A DNA stretch of 64,000 nt from a virus, in the IMG/VR virus record IMGVR_UViG_3300008117_000025, positions 1 through 64,000 of that record. One strand, written 5' to 3'. Positions 1 through 6,903 of this stretch are shown piece after piece; within the stretch, counting starts at the first letter, position 1, and every line of letters begins with the position of its first letter. Both the position numbers and the translations under genes were made by a program. The notes below the pieces were generated by a model. It did not search any database. It was given only the letters and a program-made list of their open reading frames with translations, and was not told the origin of the DNA.

Positions 1-126
1 AAATGCTTTTTGTATTTGCTCCCTCTCCATTGTTTTAGCCTTGGCTATTTCCGCCAAGTAGGAGTTGATTATCCTTATAGGTAATTGCTCTACAAACCAT
101 TCCATTGCTGTTATATTCTGTTTCAT
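1..126 (-). CDS. Partial conserved phage protein, N-terminal 42 residues
   Basis: The reading frame starts with ATG at 126 and runs off the left edge without a stop, so the C-terminus is missing. The visible part contains MEWFVEQLP and ends in a KTMEREQIQKA helix. This layout (EWxxEQL, then MEKEQI) is familiar from short hypothetical proteins of Bacteroidota phages; that recall is from memory and was not searched. Its ATG overlaps the stop of the upstream gene as ATGA, which suggests translational coupling. Function is unknown. Confidence 0.7.
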   Translation of the reverse strand, partial: MKQNITAMEWFVEQLPIRIINSYLAEIAKAKTMEREQIQKAF

Positions 127-506
127 AAACTTTCCATTTTCATCATATCCATTATCATTTCATTTGCTATTTTATACACTCTAAAGAACGCATCCATATC
201 TTCCTCACTAAGATCCAATAACCTACTACCAACGCTAAGCAAATTAACATCGGGTTCACGGCGATTTGGTTCCAACCAAGCAATAACATAACACGTTTCC
301 GGGTTTTTAAAGCATGAACTATCAATAGTGTGATTACTACGTGTCATTGCCCAACCACCACTATCATATTCTATTCTTTCATATCCCTCATCTAATAATT
401 CTTTCTCTGTACCATAGTACATATTCTTTTCCCACTTTACAAATTCATACTCTTTAGGTTTATAAGTGGTTTGTCTGCATTCAATATCGTTAATTCGTAT
501 ATTCAT
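123..506 (-). CDS. Hypothetical acidic phage protein, 127 aa
   Basis: I do not recognise a family. The protein is soluble-looking and has no signal peptide or membrane segment. It has a Tyr/Trp-rich N-terminal half and a Met-rich C-terminal helix (MIMDMMKM). The start is preceded by GTT, the start context favoured across this window. The stop overlaps the ATG of the next gene by four bases, so the two are probably co-translated. Confidence 0.7.
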   Translation of the reverse strand: MNIRINDIECRQTTYKPKEYEFVKWEKNMYYGTEKELLDEGYERIEYDSGGWAMTRSNHTIDSSCFKNPETCYVIAWLEPNRREPDVNLLSVGSRLLDLSEEDMDAFFRVYKIANEMIMDMMKMESL

Positions 507-509
507 AAC

Positions 510-611
510 TTATTTACTTTTATAGTATTTAATCATTTCTTGAATTAACACTATTACTGCTGCTATGCCCATACAAGTAAGACAAAATAAATTAATTGCT
601 TCTATTAACAT
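510..611 (-). CDS. Small single-pass membrane peptide, 33 aa
   Basis: An ATG at 611 opens a 33-codon frame ending TAA at 510. Residues 3-24 are hydrophobic (LFCLTCMGIAAVIVLI core) and are followed by a basic tail, KYYKSK. That is the layout of a small inner-membrane peptide. It fills the gap between two genes on the same strand with almost no spacing, which favours a real gene. Function is unknown. Confidence 0.5.
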   Translation of the reverse strand: MLIEAINLFCLTCMGIAAVIVLIQEMIKYYKSK

Positions 612-616
612 AATAT

Positions 617-829
617 TTAATTTTCGTATGATTTAACTGATGGCAACCCACTATACTCACACACGTCATTTACTTTACTTATTACTTTAGTTACGTGTTT
701 GGTTATGGTCATTCCTATTCCCTCCTTCATTTTAAACGTTATTAACTTATCATTAACGCTAATAACCTTATATGGCCCACCCACCAACGTTTCTATTATA
801 TCGCCTGGTTCTATATTATTCATCTTCAT
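617..829 (-). CDS. Hypothetical small beta-rich protein, about 70 aa
   Basis: The longest frame could begin further upstream at 859, but that would overlap the preceding gene by 44 bases. The ATG at 829 (MKMNNIEPGD) or the one at 823 fits the local spacing better. The GDIIETLVGGPYKVISVND segment looks like a small beta-barrel, SH3-like or Kyprides-Ouzounis-Woese-like; this is a weak structural impression only. No known family is recognised. Confidence 0.6.
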   Translation of the reverse strand: MKMNNIEPGDIIETLVGGPYKVISVNDKLITFKMKEGIGMTITKHVTKVISKVNDVCEYSGLPSVKSYEN

Positions 830-1034
830 CGGGTTCAAGTTGGTTACCACACAAATCAATCAATTCGTTTCTCAACGTTTCATCTTCTACCTCATTACCA
901 TCCTCATCCATTACCTGCCACGAATCAAACCATTCGTTTTCTTGCAAGTTAACGTTGTAAACTGTTCCATCTTCACCTTCAACAGTGAAGTATGCTGTGC
1001 GGAGTACTTGCTGGTCTGTTATTTCGAATTTCAT
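816..1034 (-). CDS. Hypothetical acidic protein, 72 aa
   Basis: This is a short, very acidic protein ending in EPDEDE, with no membrane segment. Strong acidity is common among early phage proteins that bind host factors or mimic DNA, but nothing here identifies a target. It sits between two equally short genes in the same operon and overlaps the start of the next gene by 8-14 bases. Confidence 0.65.
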   Translation of the reverse strand: MKFEITDQQVLRTAYFTVEGEDGTVYNVNLQENEWFDSWQVMDEDGNEVEDETLRNELIDLCGNQLEPDEDE

Positions 1035-1037
1035 AAT

Positions 1038-1325
1038 TTATTTTTTAATTTCATCAAAATAAAACGTTAGTGCCTTATTATCTCCCGTTTCAATGTTAAC
1101 ATAAGTATCACCATACTCCACAACAGCACCCGATTCTATCAAGCGCTTTGCTCGTGCGAGGCGTTTCGCTACTAATGAATCGTTTACATCTGAACGTGGA
1201 TCTTCCATAAATGAAGTGGCTACATATTCACCACCACAACCACATCTGCAATGGTGGTCTTTACCTGAATAGACTTGAGAAATTTGATTGATCGTTGCGC
1301 TGAGGAATTGTTCTTTGTTTATCAT
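1038..1325 (-). CDS. Conserved phage protein with CxCxC cluster, 95 aa
   Basis: The N-terminal third carries HHCRCGCGG (residues 24-32), a compact Cys/His cluster that could bind zinc. The remainder has an alternating basic helix (AKRLARAKRLIESG) and a beta hairpin. Similar short proteins with a YSGKDHxCRCGCGG motif occur in T4-like cyanophages as I remember it; function is unknown there too. The gene has its own promoter and the conserved AAAGGTTATG start context. Confidence 0.7.
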   Translation of the reverse strand: MINKEQFLSATINQISQVYSGKDHHCRCGCGGEYVATSFMEDPRSDVNDSLVAKRLARAKRLIESGAVVEYGDTYVNIETGDNKALTFYFDEIKK

Positions 1326-1337
1326 AACCTTTGATTT

Positions 1338-1366
1338 GTATGAATATAATACTTCTACTTTGACAA
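1338..1366 (-). promoter_or_regulatory. Phage promoter of the recurrent early type
   Basis: Read on the minus strand, TTGTCA (1366-1361) is followed after 12 bases by TATATTCATAC. The same pair recurs upstream of many genes in this window. The -35-like part covers the stop codon of the upstream gene. It drives the CDS starting at 1325. Confidence 0.65.
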
Positions 1367-1636
1367 CCTAATAAAGTTATCTATGAATTCGCTATAGTTA
1401 GGATTCTCAACATACCATAATCTCCTCTTAAGCATTTTACCCTCTTTAAATATCTTAACGTATGTTCTATACACCATTACGTCGTTAGGTCTATCTATGA
1501 ACCACCCTATTTCTTTTTTCAACTCAATATCAAACCCATCCTTGGAGTAATTACTTACTACTGTTTGCTCCTTAATTAGTTTCGTTTCATCTTCCCAATA
1601 AGGTTGAATATCTTCTTTGATGATTTTGGTTTCCAT
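1355..1636 (-). CDS. Hypothetical protein, 93 aa
   Basis: No family is recognised. The protein is charged and rich in aromatic residues, with predicted alternating strands (VMVYRTYVKIF) and a C-terminal helix. It has no export signal. The gene has its own upstream promoter of the recurrent type and stands alone between two such promoters. Confidence 0.7.
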   Translation of the reverse strand: METKIIKEDIQPYWEDETKLIKEQTVVSNYSKDGFDIELKKEIGWFIDRPNDVMVYRTYVKIFKEGKMLKRRLWYVENPNYSEFIDNFIRLSK

Positions 1637-1648
1637 ACTTTTTTATTT

Positions 1649-1677
1649 GTATGAATATATGACCTAAACTCTGCCAA
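1649..1677 (-). promoter_or_regulatory. Phage promoter of the recurrent early type
   Basis: On the minus strand TTGGCAG (1677-1671) precedes TATATTCATAC (1659-1649). Unlike most copies, this one lies fully in the intergenic gap. It serves the CDS starting at 1636. Confidence 0.65.
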
Positions 1678-1728
1678 TAACCGATAATCGTATATACGTA
1701 TAAAGTGGAGTGGTGTGAGAGCCGCAAG

Positions 1729-1992
1729 CTATTCTGTATTGAACCTTTTTAGGTAATCTTCAATAAACTTATCATATTCAATCCAATGTACATAACCATC
1801 ATCCTCGGGATAATCTACTGCTACTAATACTTCATTACTATGACCCTTGGCTATACCTAATATTCCAAACCCTTCACATATTATTCCTATACTATATCCG
1901 GTTTCTAATTTGCTATGTTCCTCCATGATATCAAAATCATGTGGACATTCGGGATCGTTTATTTCGCACCATTGTTTGCTAAAGTCTGCCAT
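1729..1992 (-). CDS. Hypothetical protein, 87 aa
   Basis: The protein starts MADFSKQWCE and has a CxxxxPEC-H pattern near the N-terminus (C9, C16, H18), possibly a partial metal site. A GIICEGFGILGIAKG strand-turn core and an acidic C-terminal helix follow. No known family is recognised. Confidence 0.65.
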   Translation of the reverse strand: MADFSKQWCEINDPECPHDFDIMEEHSKLETGYSIGIICEGFGILGIAKGHSNEVLVAVDYPEDDGYVHWIEYDKFIEDYLKRFNTE

Positions 1993-1993
1993 G

Positions 1994-2095
1994 TTAATTC
2001 CAATTTATGTAGTTAATAGGTGATGTTGGGTTTTCACTGTCAAGTGGAATGTACGCTATATACTCCGATATCCAAAAGAATGTATTATTACTCAT
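1994..2095 (-). CDS. Possible small protein, 33 aa
   Basis: The frame from the ATG at 2095 overlaps the stop of the upstream gene by eight bases and ends one base before the next gene. It encodes an aromatic and Pro-rich peptide (SEYIAYIPLDSENP). Only the tight packing supports it, so it may be spurious. A longer version starting at 2179 is unlikely because it would overlap the neighbour by 92 bases. Confidence 0.4.
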   Translation of the reverse strand: MSNNTFFWISEYIAYIPLDSENPTSPINYINWN

Positions 2096-2267
2096 GTTCG
2101 AAGAATAAATATTCAATACAATCAGCGTACCTATCCATACCCATTTTCTTGTATGTATCGTATGCTGTTTTAATATCACAACACGCGGCTAGTTCCATCA
2201 CTTCGTGAACTACAGTGCGGCCGTAAACAGTGAATGCATCGAATAATAGTGTGAAGTTGTTTATCAT
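2088..2267 (-). CDS. Hypothetical protein, 59 aa
   Basis: I chose the ATG at 2267, which has the GTTATG context, over an upstream in-frame start at 2351 that would run back through the neighbouring gene. The product is a short helical protein with MELAACCDIKTAYDTYKKMG. No family is recognised. Confidence 0.6.
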   Translation of the reverse strand: MINNFTLLFDAFTVYGRTVVHEVMELAACCDIKTAYDTYKKMGMDRYADCIEYLFFEHE

Positions 2268-2322
2268 AACGTTTAATTTGAAATGAAAGTAGGTGGGCAA
2301 TTTTGCCCACCCACTTCTATTA

Positions 2323-2628
2323 TTACTTGTATAAGAAATTTCTAATAGCATCCTTAGCTAATCCAGCTATATCACTTTCATTGAGTTCTAAACTATCCAA
2401 TTCTACTTCTCTATAATTCATAGTTAAATCATAACTATAAACCAAATCCATACTATCATCCACAATTCCAGATGCGATCTGATCTGCTAAATCATTAATT
2501 TGCTCATCAGTGAGTGTTCCTGTTGATTCGGAATCCTCAATGTCATTGATCATTTTAATTACTTGCTCTACGCTGTAGAATCCTGGGAGTTGCTTTTGTA
2601 GTGTCTCGATTGTTTGTTGTTTAGTCAT
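2323..2628 (-). CDS. Hypothetical acidic helical protein, 101 aa
   Basis: The N-terminal half is helical (QQTIETLQKQLPG, then QVIKMINDIED) and the C-terminal half is strongly acidic. There is no signal or membrane segment. The gene has its own recurrent-type promoter and the conserved AAAGGTTATG leader. Function is unknown. Confidence 0.7.
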   Translation of the reverse strand: MTKQQTIETLQKQLPGFYSVEQVIKMINDIEDSESTGTLTDEQINDLADQIASGIVDDSMDLVYSYDLTMNYREVELDSLELNESDIAGLAKDAIRNFLYK

Positions 2629-2653
2629 AACCTTTGATTTTTTATTTTTATTT

Positions 2654-2682
2654 GATTGAATATATAATATTTACTCTGCCTA
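2654..2682 (-). promoter_or_regulatory. Phage promoter of the recurrent early type
   Basis: TAGGCAG (2682-2676) and TATATTCAATC (2664-2654) on the minus strand. It drives the CDS starting at 2628. Confidence 0.65.
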
Positions 2683-2684
2683 TT

Positions 2685-2978
2685 TTAACCTACCAATTCT
2701 TTTATATTATCAAACCAAGCTTGGATATCTAAACAGAATTTTACAGCTCTCTCCTCAGTCTTGGCGTAGGCAAAGAACTGACAAGTCTCTGAATCGAATT
2801 CGATCCCATCACAATCTATATGATCCTGTATATGCTCCTCAACATCGTAATTACTACGATACTCTTTAAAGCAATACTCTCTTTTGAGATTACCTGTGAT
2901 AGTGTAACCCCTGTCTCCTTCATACTTGTTGACTTCGAATCCGAATGGATAAACTTTTTCAAATAATTTTTTTGACAT
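2685..2978 (-). CDS. Hypothetical protein, 97 aa
   Basis: A soluble mixed alpha/beta protein beginning MSKKLFEKVYPFGF, with a central EEHIQDHIDCDGIEFDSE segment and a C-terminal amphipathic helix. No family is recognised. It has its own promoter and leader box. Confidence 0.7.
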   Translation of the reverse strand: MSKKLFEKVYPFGFEVNKYEGDRGYTITGNLKREYCFKEYRSNYDVEEHIQDHIDCDGIEFDSETCQFFAYAKTEERAVKFCLDIQAWFDNIKELVG

Positions 2979-2998
2979 AACCTTTGATTTTTTTATTT

Positions 2999-3028
2999 GT
3001 ATGAATATAATACCAGAATTTAGCCCAT
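2999..3028 (-). promoter_or_regulatory. Phage promoter of the recurrent early type
   Basis: ATGGGCT (3028-3022) and TATATTCATAC (3009-2999) on the minus strand. The -35-like part contains the final Met-Gly-stop codons of the upstream gene. It serves the CDS starting at 2978. Confidence 0.6.
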
Positions 3029-3322
3029 TATATAATCTCCTTCGCCTTGCCCATCAACATAATCGCTATACGTTCTATTAGTTAAATTATTTTGAACATC
3101 ATAAACAGGGACATTTTCAACTTCAATACCCATTTCATCAGCCACACTAAACCATTCATCTAAATAATATAAAGTACCTACTTGTTCTTTAAATTCATCT
3201 TCACTGTAGGTATTATTTAGAAAATGATCTGTAATACCTAAACAAGTATCACCATCATAATGCATCGAAAATCGTCCTACTTCTAATGGGTTAAGTTTTA
3301 GCTCATTAAAATTAATTTTCAT
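3020..3322 (-). CDS. Hypothetical acidic protein, 100 aa
   Basis: An acidic protein (EDEFKEQVGTLYYLDEWF, GQGEGDY) with no membrane segment or cysteine cluster. Its size and acidity resemble phage anti-restriction or DNA-mimic proteins, but no diagnostic motif is visible, so the function stays open. It has its own promoter. Confidence 0.65.
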   Translation of the reverse strand: MKINFNELKLNPLEVGRFSMHYDGDTCLGITDHFLNNTYSEDEFKEQVGTLYYLDEWFSVADEMGIEVENVPVYDVQNNLTNRTYSDYVDGQGEGDYIMG

Positions 3323-3339
3323 ACGTTTTAATTTTATTT

Positions 3340-3367
3340 GTATGAATATAATATCTTTATTCTGCCA
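3340..3367 (-). promoter_or_regulatory. Phage promoter of the recurrent early type
   Basis: TGGCAGA (3367-3361) and TATATTCATAC (3350-3340) on the minus strand. The -35-like part lies inside the last codons of the upstream gene (Leu-Ala-Glu-stop). It serves the CDS starting at 3322. Confidence 0.65.
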
Positions 3368-3899
3368 GCATCAGTCGTTCATGATTGAATTTAGCTATTT
3401 CATTTCTCCCAGCTAACCAACCATACTCTGATTTAAGTTGTTCATATGCTTCATTCATTGGTTTATTAATAACTGAACCTAACATGAATGCAAATGTATT
3501 ATTTGATTCTTCGATTAGTCGCTTATCACCTTTAAGGCTATATACTAATGCTTCACCTACTTCACTAACAAACATACCACTATATAATCCCTTTAGGTTA
3601 TGTTTTTCTACGAATTGATTAGCATGACACCAAATGTATATGTTTTGTTTATCACGTAATAGTTCGGCTGTTTTAAAATCAACTATATACCCATTACTAC
3701 CTCCAAATTGACCAACACTAAACAATCCATTTGGTGAACCATGCCCCAACATTATAATTCGGTTATGAGCCAATATAAGATTTTCCACTTCAGCTATAGT
3801 ATAACCACCAGTAATAACTGTTTTAGTAGGGATATCTTCGTATATCTCTCTTAGAAAGTGAGTCGTTTTATCAAACGGATGTATTACAAGTGTTTTCAT
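3357..3899 (-). CDS. Caspase/CHAT-like fold protein, 180 aa
   Basis: A hydrophobic strand runs into MLGHGSPNGLF (His53), and a second strand runs into IYIWCHANQF (Cys91). A strand-HG followed by a strand-C dyad is the active-site layout of the caspase, CHAT and gingipain clan (CD peptidases). The protein is about the size of a minimal caspase-like domain and has no signal peptide. This assignment is an inference from motif spacing, and a non-peptidase Rossmann-like role remains possible. It overlaps the preceding gene as ATGA. Confidence 0.5.
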   Translation of the reverse strand: MKTLVIHPFDKTTHFLREIYEDIPTKTVITGGYTIAEVENLILAHNRIIMLGHGSPNGLFSVGQFGGSNGYIVDFKTAELLRDKQNIYIWCHANQFVEKHNLKGLYSGMFVSEVGEALVYSLKGDKRLIEESNNTFAFMLGSVINKPMNEAYEQLKSEYGWLAGRNEIAKFNHERLMLAE

Positions 3900-4144
3900 A
3901 TATTGTAGTGTGGAGTGAATTGGTCATCATAATCTAAATTATCTTCCTGCCTTTTTATTTCATCTTCAGCATATTCAATCCAGTCACTTACTGTATCAAA
4001 CATACCTTGAGCATCACCATTAAGGTAAAGATTTATAAGTGCTTCGGCTGATTCCGATGGATATTTCCTTAGGTCTTCAGCTACCTGTAGAGTGAGATTT
4101 CGGATTTGATCTTCGCTTAAAACGCGTGTATTATTTCTATTCAT
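3896..4144 (-). CDS. Hypothetical acidic protein, 82 aa
   Basis: A helical, acidic protein (LSEDQIRNLTLQVAEDLRKYP, DWIEYAEDEIKRQED) of unknown function. Its stop overlaps the ATG of the caspase-like gene, so the two are likely to be co-expressed from the promoter at 4156-4184. Confidence 0.65.
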   Translation of the reverse strand: MNRNNTRVLSEDQIRNLTLQVAEDLRKYPSESAEALINLYLNGDAQGMFDTVSDWIEYAEDEIKRQEDNLDYDDQFTPHYNI

Positions 4145-4155
4145 AACCTTTATTT

Positions 4156-4184
4156 AATTGAATATATGATTCTAACTTTGACAA
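4156..4184 (-). promoter_or_regulatory. Phage promoter of the recurrent early type
   Basis: TTGTCAAAG (4184-4176) and TATATTCAATT (4166-4156) on the minus strand. It should transcribe the acidic protein at 3896 and the caspase-like gene at 3357. Confidence 0.65.
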
Positions 4185-4385
4185 TTAATAATCATCCTCA
4201 TCAAAATCATATCCATCTTCCATATCGGATTCAAAATAAAATTGCCCAATTTCATCTAATTCAGTGTAGTAATCTTCAAGTGTTTGAATGAAATCTTCCA
4301 AATCGAAATTATCAGGTTGACCCTTTTCATTCAGTACATTAGTTGCTACTGTAATCAATTCGCTGAGAATGTCTTTAACTTCCAT
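4185..4385 (-). CDS. Hypothetical very acidic protein, 66 aa
   Basis: The product is almost entirely acidic and helical, ending MEDGYDFDEDDY. Such composition is typical of early phage inhibitors and of DNA mimics, but no partner can be named. It has its own promoter. Confidence 0.65.
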   Translation of the reverse strand: MEVKDILSELITVATNVLNEKGQPDNFDLEDFIQTLEDYYTELDEIGQFYFESDMEDGYDFDEDDY

Positions 4386-4400
4386 TTTTATTTAATTTTT

Positions 4401-4427
4401 AATAAATATATGACTTAAGCTTCGCCC
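4401..4427 (-). promoter_or_regulatory. Phage promoter of the recurrent early type, weaker match
   Basis: GGGCGAA (4427-4421) and TATATTTATT (4410-4401) on the minus strand. The upstream half spans the stop of the preceding gene. It serves the CDS starting at 4385. Confidence 0.55.
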
Positions 4428-4705
4428 ACAACACCTATATAAGGGAAATTTATTCTTCCTCCATTTAAAACGGAGATGATTTCCAATATTGCTTTTTGGC
4501 TATCAATATGGGCTTGTTTACTATCATTAGCATGTTCAATCAATTCATTTATTTTCTTAAGCATACCAATTATATCCATATTTTGGGTATGTTGTTCCCT
4601 ATCTATTTCAATTAATTCCTGTTGTATTTTACGAATATGAAGTATTAAGTATAGGTTTACTAATCCTAATACTACTATCATTATTATTTCCAAAATTCCC
4701 ACCAT
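4415..4705 (-). CDS. Membrane-anchored coiled-coil protein, 96 aa
   Basis: Residues 3-24 form an N-terminal transmembrane helix (GILEIIMIVVLGLVNLYLIL). A long heptad-like helix follows (HIRKIQQELIEIDREQ, then MLKKINELIEHAND). The topology suggests a bitopic protein with a cytoplasmic coiled coil. The function is unknown. It overlaps the upstream gene by 22 bases. Confidence 0.7.
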   Translation of the reverse strand: MVGILEIIMIVVLGLVNLYLILHIRKIQQELIEIDREQHTQNMDIIGMLKKINELIEHANDSKQAHIDSQKAILEIISVLNGGRINFPYIGVVGEA

Positions 4706-4971
4706 TTTTTATTTGATTGAGGTAAACATTTTGAGAATGGATTATTACTAAACGATACTTTACCGTGATATTTAGAAGACATCATATTAAAGAATATCTC
4801 ATGGTATTTTTCAGGTATTGTACTAAAATCAGCTTCAACCTTAACACTCAATTCAATTGGAGTATTTTTTTCCATCACTGTTAGAACCTCATTTAATGTT
4901 ACTAACTGTGATGTTTGAATGTTTAGATGTGAACCAAGCCCAACAAATATTTCTTCTTGTTTCTTCTTCAT
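4684..4971 (-). CDS. Hypothetical protein with C-terminal WWxFW tail, 95 aa
   Basis: I chose the ATG at 4971 (MKKKQEEIFV), with GTT before it, over an upstream start at 5013 that would lie inside the terminator hairpin. The body is mixed alpha/beta. The last ten residues, SNKKWWEFWK, form a basic-aromatic tail likely to touch the membrane. A similar tail ends the protein at 9751-9981. Confidence 0.65.
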   Translation of the reverse strand: MKKKQEEIFVGLGSHLNIQTSQLVTLNEVLTVMEKNTPIELSVKVEADFSTIPEKYHEIFFNMMSSKYHGKVSFSNNPFSKCLPQSNKKWWEFWK

Positions 4972-4984
4972 AACAATAAATGTA

Positions 4985-5010
4985 AGGTGGGGGTTTTGAA
5001 CCCCCAACCT
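4985..5010 (-). terminator. Intergenic hairpin, probable terminator
   Basis: A perfect 7-bp stem, GGGGGTT/AACCCCC (4989-4995 with 4999-5005), closes on a 3-base loop. It is extended by AGGT/ACCT with one bulge. The tail is only moderately U-rich, so termination may be partial. It follows the DUF932-like gene. Confidence 0.6.
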
Positions 5011-5018
5011 CACTTAAA

Positions 5019-5804
5019 TCAAAGGTAACTTTCAGCCAGTTCGAACAATTGTTCGTTTATCTCTATGTCTTTTTGGAAGTTCTTAACCGAACGAGCCTTA
5101 CGCTTACCAGCTCTATATGAACCACCAATTAGTTTTTCTTGTACCCTATTAAACACAGCCCACATATCATTGCCTGCGTCTTGAGGGCGATCAACAGCAA
5201 GTACATCCATAATGTTTACTCTTGCTTTAGTTCTCAATTGCATTGCTTTAGTAGCAAAATCCTGTATTTGATCATCAGTCAATTCAGTTGACTTAAACAA
5301 GTTAATTTTCTGAACCAGGTTAGGTAGTTTAGCAATTATTTCCTGGATTTTAGTTTGTAGTGTTTCAAAGGTGTAGTTAGTGTGCCTAATTGAAACATTG
5401 TTAAAATCAGCATCTGCAACTACCAATCCATTACTACATACCAACCTAAAGATACCTACTCTAAAGTTGAATGCTGCTTTACCATCATGTGAATTGGTAA
5501 GTAGGATCTGTGGAAATGAATCGTCTCCGTCTTTACCCTTAATCATAATATTTGGGTTACGGAATACAACCATGTGTTTTTGGAATCCCTTATATTTACG
5601 GGATTTTACCTCTTGTGCTTTAGTTACTTCCCAACCCAAACTCATCAAATCCTCTACAACACGTGCTGTTGGGGTTTGAATATACTTGTCTGTTAGGTGA
5701 GGTGCTTTTTCAGTTGTAAATACTGATGGAGCGATTGCTTTAATTCTCTCAAGTGAAAATACTTCACCCAGAATCATGTTGTTTGTTTGTAATTCGTTTG
5801 ACAT
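5019..5804 (-). CDS. DUF932/DUF945-like phage/plasmid protein, 261 aa
   Basis: The central segment LLTNSHDGKAAFNFRVGIF followed by RLVCSNGLVVAD is the signature I associate with the DUF932/DUF945 phage/plasmid-like family (TIGR03299 group). Members are about 250-350 residues and common on plasmids and phages, with unknown biochemistry. The C-terminal third is helical and basic (GSYRAGKRKARSVKNFQ), compatible with nucleic-acid contact. The gene is expressed from its own promoter with an AAAGGTTATG start and is closed by a hairpin, so it is a single-gene unit. Confidence 0.8.
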   Translation of the reverse strand: MSNELQTNNMILGEVFSLERIKAIAPSVFTTEKAPHLTDKYIQTPTARVVEDLMSLGWEVTKAQEVKSRKYKGFQKHMVVFRNPNIMIKGKDGDDSFPQILLTNSHDGKAAFNFRVGIFRLVCSNGLVVADADFNNVSIRHTNYTFETLQTKIQEIIAKLPNLVQKINLFKSTELTDDQIQDFATKAMQLRTKARVNIMDVLAVDRPQDAGNDMWAVFNRVQEKLIGGSYRAGKRKARSVKNFQKDIEINEQLFELAESYL

Positions 5805-5833
5805 AACCTTTGATTTTTTAATTATTTAATACA

Positions 5834-5861
5834 CTAAATCTACACTTATTATTCTGACCGA
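5834..5861 (-). promoter_or_regulatory. Possible promoter of the recurrent type
   Basis: The minus strand reads CGGTCAGAATAATAAG followed by TGTAGATTTAG. The match to the other copies is weaker (TAGATTT in place of TATATTC). It would serve the DUF932-like gene. Confidence 0.45.
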
Positions 5862-5862
5862 C

Positions 5863-6057
5863 CTAATTTAGGACGGCTTGTTTAGCATATATAATTGCTT
5901 CACTATACATTTCTTGCTCCCATTCTGTTTCGGGATGGAATTCCTTATTAACCGCCTCAACTAATTTTCTATTATCTGTAATACCACACATTACCATTGA
6001 TGAAACAAGAGCTTCAATTTGCATACATTTAAAGTACATTTCAGCGTTGGTAGTCAT
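5863..6057 (-). CDS. Hypothetical protein, 64 aa
   Basis: The ATG at 6057 (MTTNAEMYFK) follows the stop of the upstream gene by one base. An in-frame start at 6105 would overlap that gene by 47 bases. The product is a helical protein with several Met and Cys residues (MYFKCMQIEALVSSMVMCG). No family is recognised. Confidence 0.65.
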   Translation of the reverse strand: MTTNAEMYFKCMQIEALVSSMVMCGITDNRKLVEAVNKEFHPETEWEQEMYSEAIIYAKQAVLN

Positions 6058-6058
6058 A

Positions 6059-6250
6059 CTATTTAAATTTTTCTTGTTGTTGTTTTCTAAACTTAAGCCA
6101 TTCAAATTGCTCAGCCAAACTTGCTCCTCGTTGTCCTAATTCAGCCCATGTTTCCTCGTGTAATGGTTTACGTTTAGTTTTTTTATGCAATGATCTATCT
6201 AATTTCCTACTCGCTTTGTCTTGTGCTTGATCTTTAGTAATAATTGGCAT
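6059..6250 (-). CDS. Hypothetical basic protein, 63 aa
   Basis: A short, strongly basic helical protein (KLDRSLHKKTKRKP, FRKQQQEKFK). It may bind nucleic acid, but no motif proves this. It lies between the nuclease gene and a small ORF in one transcription unit. Confidence 0.65.
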   Translation of the reverse strand: MPIITKDQAQDKASRKLDRSLHKKTKRKPLHEETWAELGQRGASLAEQFEWLKFRKQQQEKFK

Positions 6251-6253
6251 TTA

Positions 6254-6889
6254 TTATTTATTTATTTTAAATTTAAATCCAGTAATTTGCTCAACCACAC
6301 TAACAGGTACTTCATTATTTTTTAAACCATCTGCTTTACTACCATTATTCTCAAACAAAAATGCTTCGTATGTATTCATTCTCTTATTATATATAACCTT
6401 CCAACATTGTTTAGGTACTGATGTTGTACCTATTTTTTTAGCTACTCCAACTGAACCAGCCCAAATATACAGTGAATCATATTTAAGTGATTCTTCACGT
6501 GTCATTTCTTCTAATGATTTCCAATCACCCCTGTTTAATTGTGGTGTTTGGGGAGTCATATTGCTGAAGTAAAACGATTCAGTCATTTTGACTATATCAC
6601 AAGCACCATCTGCTGCTGGAAATATATGGCCACGATCATATCCTGAGGCATTATAGTCAGCTTGTAAATTAGTGTGTTGTAATAATTTAGGGTCAGGTCC
6701 AAAATTGTCTGTTCGTTTTACTTTGGTTGAACAATTTAACATTGCTCTTGTTAACCACCATTCAACCTTAACAGGGTAATGTTTGGATTTGCTAAATGTT
6801 GTCTTGTAGGCTTTGTGAGTGATTGTAACTGTATCTTGAGCTGAAACAGTAAAACTAATCAATAATAGAAGGGATAATAGGTATTTCAT
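6254..6889 (-). CDS. Secreted DNA/RNA non-specific endonuclease (DRGH family)
   Basis: From the ATG at 6889 the protein has a clear signal peptide (residues 1-17, MKYLLSLLLLISFTVSA, then QDT). It then shows the NUC1/Serratia-nuclease core: YDRGHIFPAAD at about 84-94, with catalytic His88, and FSNMTPQTPQLNRGDW at about 108-123, with the metal-binding Asn. About 211 residues is normal for the family. It probably cleaves DNA and RNA outside the cytoplasm or in the periplasm. Export separates it from the T4-type host-DNA degradation enzymes, which act in the cytoplasm. The start at 6904 (GTG) was not used because it would weaken the signal peptide. Confidence 0.85.
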   Translation of the reverse strand: MKYLLSLLLLISFTVSAQDTVTITHKAYKTTFSKSKHYPVKVEWWLTRAMLNCSTKVKRTDNFGPDPKLLQHTNLQADYNASGYDRGHIFPAADGACDIVKMTESFYFSNMTPQTPQLNRGDWKSLEEMTREESLKYDSLYIWAGSVGVAKKIGTTSVPKQCWKVIYNKRMNTYEAFLFENNGSKADGLKNNEVPVSVVEQITGFKFKINK

Positions 6890-6903
6890 ACCTATAAATA
6901 TCA

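Noticed and set aside
699-1070. Plus-strand 123-codon frame
   Set aside because: It lies entirely antisense to three packed minus-strand genes and has no recognisable domain.
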